Shown here: piece after piece, positions 42,531 to 50,536 of the stretch
How positions within the stretch are numbered: position 1 is the first letter of the stretch
How the letters are laid out: every line of letters begins with the position of its first letter
Source: Elymus sibiricus
Lineage: Eukaryota; Streptophyta; Magnoliopsida; Poales; Poaceae
Assembly: GCA_039707655.1 (NCBI GenBank)
Contig: CM077673.1
Location: 6,830,001 to 6,894,000, forward strand
DNA length: 64,000 nucleotides
Direction: 5' to 3'
Made by a program: the position numbers and the translations under genes
The notes under the pieces: model-generated
Told to the model about the DNA's origin: nothing
Database searches by the model: none
What the model saw: the letters and a program-made list of their open reading frames with translations, nothing else

Positions 42531-45500
42531 GCCAATTTTGCGAGTTTTCAAGAGGTCCCCCTAATGGGACCCCAGGGTTCCCCTAACATTCGGATCGCCC
42601 CGGGACCCAAAGTCAGTGAATAATAGCATAGAAAACTGACCAGAATGGACCATATCTTTGAGTTTTGGTGAGGTCCCCATTACCGGACCCGGGGCTTCCC
42701 CGAACGTTCGGATGACCACGGCAACAAAAAACAATGAATAATAGTATAGAAAACTGGTAAGAATGGACCAAATCTGCGAGTTTTGGTCAGGTCCCCATAA
42801 CCGTACCCCAGGCATCCCCAAATGTTGGGACAACCACGACAACCAAAAACAGCGAACAATAGCATAGAAAACTGGTCAGAATGGACCAAATGTGCGAGTT
42901 TTGGCGAGGTCCCCGTAAGCGGACCCTGGGGTTCCCCGAACATTTGGATCGCCCCAAGATCGAAAATCAGTGAGTAATAGCATACAGAACTGGCCGAAAC
43001 GGACAAAATCTGCGAGTTTTGGCGAGGTCCCCGTAACCGGTCCACGGGCTTCCCCGAACATTCGGATGACCACGACAACCAAAAAACAGTGAATAATAGC
43101 ACAGAAAACTGATAAGAATGGACCAAATCTGCGAGTTTTGGCGAAGTCCCCGTAAGCGGACCCCGGGGTTCCCCGAACGTTTGGATTGCCCCGGGACCCA
43201 AAATCAGTGAGTAATAGCATAGATAACTAGCCGGAACAGGTATAATCTGTTAGTTTTGGCGAGGTCCCCATATCCACACCCCAAGCTTCCCCGAACGTTC
43301 GGACGACCACGACTACCAAAAACCAGTGAATAATAGCATAGAAAACTGGTAAGAATGGACCAAATCTGCGAGTTTTGGCCAGGTCCCCGTATGCGGACAC
43401 CGGGGTTCCCCGGACGTTTGGATCGCCCCGTGACCCAAAATTAGTGAGTAATAGCATAGAAAACTAGCCGGGACACAAAATCTGCTAGTTTTGGCGAGGT
43501 CCCCTTAACCGCACCCCGGGCTTCCCCGAACGTTCGGACGACCACGACTACCGAAAAACAGTGAATGATAGCATAGAACTCTGGTCAGAATGGACGAAAT
43601 CTGCGAGTTTTGGCGAGGTCCCCATAAGCAGACCCCGGGGTTCCCCGAACATTTGGATCGCTCCGGGACCCAAAATGAGTGAGTAATAGCATAGCAAACT
43701 GGTAAGAATGGACCAAATCTGCGACTTTTTGCGAGGTCCCCGTAACCGGACCCCGGGCTTCCCCGAACGTTCGGACGACCATGACAACCAAAAAACAGTG
43801 AATAATAGCAAAGAAAACTGGTAAGAATGGACCAAATCTGCGAGTTTTGGCGAGGTCCCCGTAACCGGACCTCGGGCATCCCCAAATGTTGGGACGACCA
43901 CGACAACCAAAAACAGTGAATAATAGCATAGAAAACTGGTCAGAATGGACCAAATCTGCGAGTTTTGGCGAGGTGCCCGTAAGCGGACCCCGGGGTTCCC
44001 CGAATGTTTGGATAGCCGCGAGACCCAAAATTAGCGAGTAATAGCATAGAAAACTGGCCGGAACAGAAAAAATCTACTAGTTTTGGCGAGGTCCCCGTAA
44101 TCGGTCCTCGGGCTTCCCCGAATGTTCGGACGACCACGACAACAAGAAAAACAGTGAATAATAGCATAGAAATCTGGTCAGAATGGACAAAATCTACGAG
44201 TTTTGGCGAGGTCCCAGTAAGCGGACCCCGGGGTTCCCCGAACATTTGGATCGCCCCGGGACCCAAAACCAGTCAGTAATAGCATAGAAAACAGGTAAGA
44301 ATGTACCAAATCTGCGAGTTTTGGTGAGGTCCCCGTAACCGGTCCACGGGCTTCCCCGAACGTTCGGATGACCACGACAACCAAAAAATAGTGAATAATA
44401 GCACATAAAACTGGTAAGAATGGACCAAATCTGGGAGTTTTGGCAAGGTCCCCATAAGCGGACCCCGGGGTTCCCCGAACGTTTGGATCGCCCCGAGACC
44501 CAAAATCAGTCAGTAAAAGCATAGAAAACTGGCTAAAAGGGACAAAATCTACGAGTTTTGGCAGGGTCCCCGTAGCCGGTCCTCGGGCTTCCTCGAACGT
44601 TCGGACGACCATGACAACCAAAAAACAGTGAATAATAGCATAGAAAACTGGTAAGAATGCACCAAATTTGCGAGTTTTGGCAAGGTCCCCGTAACCGGAC
44701 CCCGAGCATCCCCAAATGTTGGGACGACCACAACAACCAAAAACTGTGAATAATAGCATAGAAAACTGGTCAGACTGGACCAAATCTGCGAGTTTTGGCG
44801 AGGTCCCCGTAACCGGACCTCGGGCATCCCCAAATGTTGGGACGACCACGACAACCAAAAACAATGAATAATAGCATAGAAAACTGGTCAGAATGGACCA
44901 AATCTGCGAGTTTTGGCGAGGTGCCCGTAAGCGGACCCCGGGGTTCCCCGAATGTTTGGATAGCCGCGAGACCCAAAATTAGTGAGTAATAGCATAGAAA
45001 ACTGGCCGGAACAGACAAAATCTACTAGTTTTGGCGAGGTCCCCGTAATCGGTCCACGGGCTTCCCCGAATGTTCGGACGACCACGACAACAAGAAAAAC
45101 AGTGAATAATAGCATAGAAATCTGGTTAGAATGGACAAAATCTACGAGTTTTGGCGAGGTCCCAGTAAGCGGACCCCGGGGTTCCCCGAACATTTGGATC
45201 GCCCCGGGACCCAAAACCAGTCAGTAATAGCATAGAAAACAGGTAAGAATGTACCAAATCTGCGAGTTTTGGCGAGGTCCCCGTAACCGGTCCACGGGCT
45301 TCCCCGAACGTTCGGATGACCACGACAACCAAAAAATAGTGAATAATAGCACATAAAACTGGTAAGAATGGACCAAATCTGGGAGTTTTGGCAAGGTCCC
45401 CATAAGCGGACCCCGGGGTTCCCCGAACGTTTGGATCGCCCCGAGACCCAAAATCAGTCAGTAAAAGCATAGAAAACTGGCTAAAACGGACAAAATCTGC

Positions 45501-46149
45501 GAGTTTTGGCAGGGTCCCCGTAACCGGTCCTCGGGCTTCCTCGAACGTTCGGACGACCATGACAACCAAAAAACAGTGAATAATAGCATAGAAAACTGGT
45601 AAGAATGGACCAAATCTGCATGTTTTGGCGAGGTCCCCTTAAGCGGACCCCGGGGTTCCCCAAATATTTGGATCGCCCCGGGACCCAAAATCAGTGAGTA
45701 ATACCATAGAAAACTGGCCGGAACAGACAAAATCTGCTAGTTTTGGCAAGGTCCCCGTAAGCGCACCCCGGGCTTCCCCGAATGTTCGAACGACCATGAC
45801 TACGTAAAAAGAGTGAATAATAGCATAGAAATGTTGTCAAATGGACCCCGGGGTTCCCCGAATGTTTTGGCGAGGTCTTCGTAAGCGGACCCCGGGGTTC
45901 CCCGAACGTTTGGATCGCCCCGGGACCCAAAATCAGTGAGTAATAGTATAGAAAACTGGCCGAAACGGACAAAATCTGCCACTTTTGGCGAGGTCCCCGT
46001 AACCGATCGCCGGGCTTCCCCGAACGTTCGGACGACCACGACAACCAAAAAACAGTGAATAATAGCATAGAAAACTGGTAAGAATGTACCAAATCTGCGT
46101 GTTTTGGCGACGTCCCCGTAAGCGGACCTCGGGGTTCCCCGAACGTTTG
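41219..46149. repeat. Right-edge satellite block with 3669-bp spacing
   Basis: Segments at 41219 and 41313 recur at 44888 and 44982 (3669 bp, 31 monomers). The last landmark monomer is at 42528 and none follows, so the edge block differs in make-up from the interior. At 45842 it carries the patched-monomer variant otherwise seen only between 5.3 and 13 kb. The array ends inside an A monomer at gaacgtttg. Confidence 0.65.
46145..46149. other. Satellite / gypsy insertion junction, predicted target duplication
   Basis: The A monomer runs to gaacgtttg at 46149 and is then replaced by the LTR terminus tgtcgtgg at 46150; an intact monomer would continue gatcgccccggg. The five bases gtttg are therefore the expected target-site duplication of the gypsy element. 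The second copy would lie past the right edge and cannot be seen here. Confidence 0.6.
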
Positions 46150-46694
46150 TGTCGTGGTTTTGTCACGGCAGATGTCCGAAGACTTAGGTTCGAGGCCATC
46201 GCCATAGCAGTGGACTCAAAGGGGTTGATCGGGACGAAGGACACGAGTTTACCCAGGTTCGGCCCCTCAATTAGAGGTAAAAGCCTACGTCCTGCTTGTG
46301 TTGTATTAACTGGAGTATCGATTACAAGGGAGCGGATTGCTTGACCTAGTTCTCGATTACTTGGTTTTTCTCTCTAAGCCGCCCCGGGGTCTGGCCTTTA
46401 TATAAGAGGTCAAGGCCCCGGGTTACACGAGTCTCAAACCGACTCACACAACGTGTCCAACTATATCTCTAAGCCGCCATACCATCTTGGGTAAGCCGCC
46501 ACCGGGCGGCTTGGCCACCCGGGTCTTCATGCTATCTTCCGTCTCTGGGCCCCTGTCAACGGCCCATCTGGTAAGCCGCCCTGCGGCCTTGTCTGCATCC
46601 TTAAGCTCACCTTACAAGCCTTTGGGCTTACGAGCCGCCTGGTGTGACCCGGCCCCACCTGGGCGGGTCTCACCACGGGGTTATATCCCCAACA
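46150..46694 (-). repeat. 3' LTR of the gypsy element (545 bp)
   Basis: Read on the minus strand it begins TGTTGGGGATATAACCCC and ends CCACGACA, the standard TG...CA termini. Its outer end abuts a broken satellite monomer and its inner end a purine-containing tract, so both limits are supported although the partner LTR is outside the window. It contains four AAGCCGCC words and one GGCGGCTT word. A minus-strand TATATAAA box lies at 46397-46404. Confidence 0.8.
46397..46404 (-). promoter_or_regulatory. TATA box of the gypsy LTR
   Basis: On the minus strand the LTR reads cttatataaaggcc, a good plant TATA element. In the 5' copy (outside the window) this would place transcription start around the position corresponding to 46365. 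In this 3' copy it could only drive transcription outward into the satellite array. Confidence 0.55.
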
Positions 46695-46706
46695 TTAGGC
46701 CCCAGG
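46695..46706 (-). other. Candidate polypurine tract of the gypsy element
   Basis: Directly inside the 3' LTR the minus strand reads cctggggcctaa before TGTTGGGG. The position fits the plus-strand priming site, but the tract is short and interrupted by pyrimidines, so the assignment rests mainly on position. Confidence 0.4.
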
Positions 46707-46797
46707 TTGATTTGAGCCAGCTCATGTCAATCTTTAACTCACTTAGCGGCGAGTCCTCATAGCGCTGTCATTTGGAAAGACAATCTGTAACCCGCCA

Positions 46798-46966
46798 TGA
46801 CGTCACACCGAATATTCGGAAAAGATTCCATGACGTTTGCAACGGATCTTTGTCACTGAAAGGTCATCCCGATAATCGAGGCGCCAATTTACTGTAGCTC
46901 CCCAATTTTCGCGCGCACGTTTGTCCTTCCCCTTATAAATAGCGACACGTGCGCCTCCTCTCTTTC
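46798..46966 (+). promoter_or_regulatory. Promoter of the antisense gene
   Basis: The plus strand has a clean TATAAATA box at 46934-46941, with an ACACGTG G-box-like core at 46944-46950 just after it. Upstream are a perfect bZIP-type palindrome TGACGTCA at 46798-46805 and a further TGACGT half site near 46827. Transcription would start near 46966 and run rightward, opposite to the retroelement. That these sites are used is inference. Confidence 0.55.
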
Positions 46967-47606
46967 TCCGCCTGTCGCTGTCGTCTTCTTCCTCGCGCGA
47001 AGACTCTCCTCTCCAGAGCTCCGCCGCCTGCAACTGAAGCCTCGCCGTTGCTCTCATCACCGGCCACTGCCTCAGCCCGAACCAGTCCAGAGCCTCCGCA
47101 TCCCAGAAGTAAAACTCCTCCACCCTTTGCTCAAATCCGCATCTCCCCCATTAGGGTTTCTCGAGTTCATCGAAGTTCTTGAGAGCTCACCGCGGTTCAA
47201 CAGTCATCGAGGCATCAAGCTCCACCCTAGACCTCGTGATATTGCTCATTTGTTGCGGGTACTCCTCCGAAGTCAATCCCCATTCGTTTTTAGGTCTATA
47301 TGACACTCATTGTTGCGGATAGATTGATCTTGTTCATCCACTGTTATTTCTAGGTCATATATATTTTCATTTTTCTTCGCCCGTAGATCTTGCAATGAAG
47401 AGATAATATGCAAAACCTGTTTCTGCACTTAGCTATTTTTCTACCCATACTGCCTTGGTTCCATAACTCGCCATTGTCTTGGCGGCTCTCCGCCAATTTC
47501 TCCGGCGGCTTAGCTCTTCTACTGCTATGCTGACCATAACTGCATTACACAGCAAGTGCTCTTCTAAGCCGCCATTCCTCCTATCTTTGTAGCATAACCC
47601 GCCGTC
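46967..47606 (+). other. Predicted 5' leader of the antisense gene
   Basis: About 640 bp between the TATA box and the first codon. It begins with pyrimidine-rich stretches (ctctctttctccgcc, cgtcttcttcctcg) of the kind seen in plant 5' leaders and contains the common plant leader word attagggttt at 47151. Possible leader introns cannot be resolved. No coding sequence is supported here. Confidence 0.4.
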
Positions 47607-48449
47607 ATGACAAGGACTCCATCATCCTGTGACTGGGTCAGCTCTGGAGTTACCGAACAGCTCCTTCTTGACTTTGTTGAGTCCGGCATGCTGCCGGGTA
47701 AAAACGAAATACACTGGCGGGTCCCAGGACCGGAGAAGAGGCCTGAGCCCAAAGAGGAAGAGATCATCATATTTACTGACCACATCCTTTGCGGGTTCTA
47801 CCCTCCCAGGTCAAAGTTCTTTCGGGATGTTCTTCACTTCTTCAATATCCACCCCCAAGATATAGGCCCTAACTCAGTCACCAACATATGCCAATTCCAA
47901 GTCTTAAGTGAAGTCTATATGTAAGAAGAACCGTCTGTTGACCTCTTCTATGACTACCACTACGCAAACCGCCAAACTGAGATAGCGGCTGGTCCCAGCT
48001 TGGAGCTTGGAGGTGTTACCATCCAGAGACGGAGAGACTTGCCATACCCTTCAGCTACCTTGCCAAGTCACCCCGAAAATCCTCTGCCGGGTTATCGTCC
48101 AACCCGGCTCTGCTTCACTAATGACAACCCCCTCCCAGCACGGATGACAGCCGCCGAACGAGCAAAGTACGCCCCGGCTTACACCAAAGTCAAGGCTTTA
48201 CTGGCAAACGGCCTGACAAGTGTTGACCTAACCCGCTGCTGGGTAAGCTGGAAGATCATGCCACTTTGCCGGCGTGACCGGCTCATGTGCGAATACACGG
48301 GTGAACCCAATGACCCCCTTTGTTTCAAGAACACTCCCTTGACTGACGAAGATATCAACATTGGCGTCAAGGGACTCCTTGGTGAAAGTCAGGAAGCTTG
48401 CAACAAGGTTGGGCTAAAGCCCTTCTACGCCAAGAATCCGGCTCCAGAC
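47607..48449 (+). CDS. Antisense gene exon 1, PF04195-type domain
   Basis: 281 codons starting at ATG 47607 (MTRTPSSCDWVSSGVTEQ). It carries the family-typical stretches FTDHILCGFYPPRSKFF and LHFFNIHPQDIGPNS, then EEPSVDLFYDYYYANRQTE and SLELGGVTIQRRRDLPY. The codon after SEVYM (47922-47924) is TAA, yet the conserved sequence resumes at once in the same frame. The exon ends at AAC CCG-type coding followed by the donor gtaagt at 48450. Phase 0. Confidence 0.75.
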
Positions 48450-48521
48450 GTAAGTCTCTTTTCCTTCAATTGACCACATTTATCTTGCACCTTCTAACCT
48501 TTGCCGGCGGCTTACGTATAG

Positions 48522-48953
48522 GCCGACTCCCCGTTCTGGAAAAAGAAGTTCAATCCGCCAGTGAGGAAGCCGAAAACGAAAACCCCTGCTAAGAAGAAGA
48601 AGGCCGCCACTCCAGAGCCGCCTGAAAGTGATGACTTGGAGGTAGAACTTGACTCTCTTGGCCGTCTCTTTATGCAACTTATTGACAATAATTACTCACA
48701 GGACGAAACGGAGGCAAGCCACGCAAACGCTCCTGAGGTAATTGACATTTCTGACTCAGAGATCTTTCCACAAGACAGAGTACGGCGGGTCGTCCGGAAA
48801 GTCCCCTTCTCTCATCCTCTTGCTCACTTAGATCCCAATTTCCTTTTGAAAAAGCAACAGCATAACTCCCGACGTCAGACCCGGAGCGCCGGCTCTGAAG
48901 ATCTCGTGGCTGGGTTACCACATTCCCCGGCTCCTCGAAAACGGCCAGCTGAG
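48522..48953 (+). CDS. Antisense gene exon 2, basic linker
   Basis: 144 codons after a 72-bp intron (acceptor acgtatag at 48521). It starts ADSPFWKKKFNPPVRK and is rich in Lys and Pro, with a run KTPAKKKKAA that could act as a nuclear localisation signal, then an acidic stretch ESDDLEVELD and EVIDISDSE. It ends RPAE before the donor gtatcc at 48954. Phase 0 at both ends. Confidence 0.7.
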
Positions 48954-49033
48954 GTATCCTTTAACTGAAACATAGCTTTCATCAACCTTGTATTGAAACC
49001 TTATTTGTCTTATATTGTTTTGGCTGCCTTCAG

Positions 49034-49065
49034 GACTCTCCACCTTCATCTGGCGACTCAACCGC
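49034..49065 (+). CDS. Antisense gene exon 3 (small, uncertain)
   Basis: It begins after acceptor ccttcag at 49033 and reads DSPPSSGDSTA. The frame-consistent donor is gtcaaag at 49066, which gives phase 2 and joins exon 4 in frame. A better looking donor at 49103 (gtacat) would shift the frame, so the exon limit could be mutated or differ from this. Confidence 0.4.
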
Positions 49066-49172
49066 GTCAAAGCTGCCTCCAATGCAGATCAACCCGGAGT
49101 GCGTACATTTACTTTGCACTGAATGTTTTCAATGTCCTTGACGTATATATAACCATCGACTGCGCCTTCCAG

Positions 49173-49617
49173 GGCCCAAGCAAAACGAAGGAAGACTGGC
49201 GGGTCTACTGCCGCCCCTACTGCCAAAGAGCCGGTGTTTGCTAAACCGGCCTCTCCTTCACCAGCTGCAGACACCATGAAAAATACTTACCAGCCACCTG
49301 AGCCGGCGGGTCATGACACGACCACTGAAAGCCCTGCGAGGGATGATCCTAAACCGCCCAGCCCTTCAATGGCTATTGAAGATACAGTCCTTCCAGACGT
49401 TGCTATAACTGGGGCGGGTCACCAAACCCCTGAATTCCGTGTACTATCAAGGCACTCTGGCAAGGCTGAAACTTCTTCGATTGAGGAGTTTCATTTTGAA
49501 TCCCCTGTGCTGGAGAAATTTACTGCTGACGAGCTTCATGCTGGATTTCTAAACCGCCTAGAGTCAAGCCGGAAGATGGAGCTGAAGCTTGTCAGCCTTA
49601 TGAAGAAAAAATATGAG
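49173..49617 (+). CDS. Antisense gene exon 4, Pro/Ser-rich linker
   Basis: It starts after acceptor gccttccag at 49172 and reads AQAKRRKTGGSTAAPT, then a Pro/Ala/Ser-rich linker. A more ordered end follows: SSIEEFHFESPVLEKFTADE and FLNRLESSRKMELKLVSLMK. It ends KKKYE before donor gtaata at 49618, phase 0. The basic start AKRRK is a second possible nuclear signal. Confidence 0.65.
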
Positions 49618-50198
49618 GTAATATTATTACCAGCTTGTCCCTTATATCCTTTCATAGCCGCCAAGAGCCGGATTAATATTTCGAATAATAAACCGGGTCT
49701 TTCCTTAGCAACATACTATAGCTTGAGCTGTAGCCCCCAAGTATCGGGTTAGTATAGATAGTAGACCGATACTTAATTTGTAAAGTTTGATCAACCGTAG
49801 CCCCCAAGTCCGGGTTATCATGAAATGATGATCCGGAATTTCACTGGAGACTTTGAAAATGCTGATTGTAGCCCCCACGGGCCGGCTTATCTTTTGAAAG
49901 ATGAGCTGGGACTTAATTGAAAGTCTTGAGAACGTGATCCGTAGCCCCCAAGGGCAGGCTTATCTTTTGAAAGATGAGCCGGGACTTACTTGAAAGTCTT
50001 GATAGCGTGATCTGTAGCCCCCAAGGGCCGGCTTATCTTTTGAAAGATGAGCCGGGAAGCCTTAGAGAACAAACAGACATTAGCCCCCAAGTGTCGAGTA
50101 TATTGCTTGCAATCTGCTTGAGACTTGTATCATAATTTCCTCACTGATAATTTATCATGATCATTGAACCCCCTTTTCCTGTTTTTGTATTGTCCCAG
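49618..50198 (+). other. Intron 4 of the antisense gene, filled with tandem hairpin repeats
   Basis: A 581-bp intron, long compared with the 72, 80, 107 and original 83 bp of the others. Nearly all the extra length is the repeat block at 49731-50100. The acceptor is ttgtcccag at 50198. Confidence 0.6.
49731..50100 (+). repeat. Six ~70-bp tandem repeats, 'tagcccccaag' unit
   Basis: Copies start at 49731, 49798, 49868, 49941, 50014 and 50081 with tagcccccaag or a close variant. The middle three contain ggcttatcttttgaaagatgag flanked by ccgg-type arms, a near-perfect inverted repeat with a two-base loop, so transcripts of either strand can fold into stem-loops. Each copy ends in a variable part such as gtcttgagaacgtgatccg. 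Confidence 0.8.
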
Positions 50199-50475
50199 GA
50201 TGCTCTGGAGGCGGCTGAGTCTGAAATGGCCAACCTGAAGAAAAATCTCGCTTTGCAACAAACCGCCCGGTCAGAGGCGGAAACCAAATGGCGGGTTACC
50301 GCTGAAGATCTTGAGAAGACGCAAGTTGACTTTGCACTTTTCAAGAAAAACACTGAAACACATCAAGCCGCCCTGACCAAGCGTGCAGAAGATGCTGAAG
50401 GGCGGCTTACAACTGTATCAGCCGAGCTACAGACCCTGAAACAGCATATATCAAGGATGACCTCTGCTATTTTTG
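50199..50475 (+). CDS. Antisense gene exon 5, coiled coil
   Basis: 92 codons plus one base, beginning DALEAAESEMANLKKNLALQ and continuing as a heptad-patterned, Glu/Lys/Ala-rich helix to LQTLKQHISRMTSAIFG. No proline occurs in it, consistent with a parallel coiled coil and self-association. The donor gtaagt at 50476 follows; the leftover G joins GC of exon 6 to give glycine in frame, which supports the intron across the nested Angela element. Confidence 0.7.
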
Positions 50476-50531
50476 GTAAGTGTATGGTACTTGGTGATCT
50501 TCCTGTCCATGCTAAATAATATGTCTGGCGG

Positions 50532-50536
50532 CTTAT
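50532..50536. other. Target-site duplication of Angela, left copy (CTTAT)
   Basis: CTTAT precedes the LTR terminus TGTTGGGG at 50537 and matches the five bases after the other terminus at 59525-59529 exactly. Confidence 0.95.

Larger units (their letters stand above)
1..46149. repeat. pSc119.2-like 118-bp satellite array
   Basis: A head-to-tail tandem array with a period of about 118.3 bp, roughly 390 monomers, running from the left edge to the gypsy LTR with no other sequence inserted. Two monomer classes mostly alternate. Class A has the core accccggggttccccgaacg and ends in gatcgccccgggacccaaaa. Class B has gggcttccccgaacgttcgg followed by gaccacgacaacc. Both end in the shared tail gtgaataatagcatagaaaac (or its gtgag variant). 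A third class, B', has catccccaaatgttgggacg. The reverse strand reads like the published pSc119.2 probe (the stretch ctattactcac followed by ttgggtcccg), which together with the 118-bp period suggests the rye/wheat 120-bp subtelomeric family; that match is from memory. Many short open frames cross it, but 118 is not a multiple of 3 and frames drift from monomer to monomer, so none is treated as a gene. Confidence 0.93.

Noticed and set aside
1..46149. Hundreds of open frames of 60 to 228 codons on both strands of the satellite, for example 44178-44864 and 15021-15626
   Set aside because: They are readings of the 118-bp repeat. The same peptide pieces recur in every frame, start and stop with the monomer phase, and have no codon-level conservation or known domain.
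1..46149. Regular repeats resembling a CRISPR array
   Set aside because: The whole 118-bp unit is repeated with no unique spacers, and the flanking genes are plant retrotransposons.
46150..46694. Reading the gypsy LTR as a plus-strand 5' LTR
   Set aside because: No primer-binding site starting with TGG follows at 46695, and pol lies on the minus strand with its end toward this LTR.
46487..46762. Plus-strand open frame of 91 codons
   Set aside because: It crosses the inner end of the gypsy LTR and has no recognisable domain.
46803..47123. Minus-strand open frame of 106 codons over the antisense-gene promoter
   Set aside because: Low-complexity Arg/Glu-rich reading of a leader and promoter region; nothing supports it as a gene.
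47921..47926. Possible splice donor gtaaga at the stop codon of antisense exon 1
   Set aside because: The conserved protein sequence continues in the same frame immediately after the stop, so an intron there would remove conserved coding sequence.
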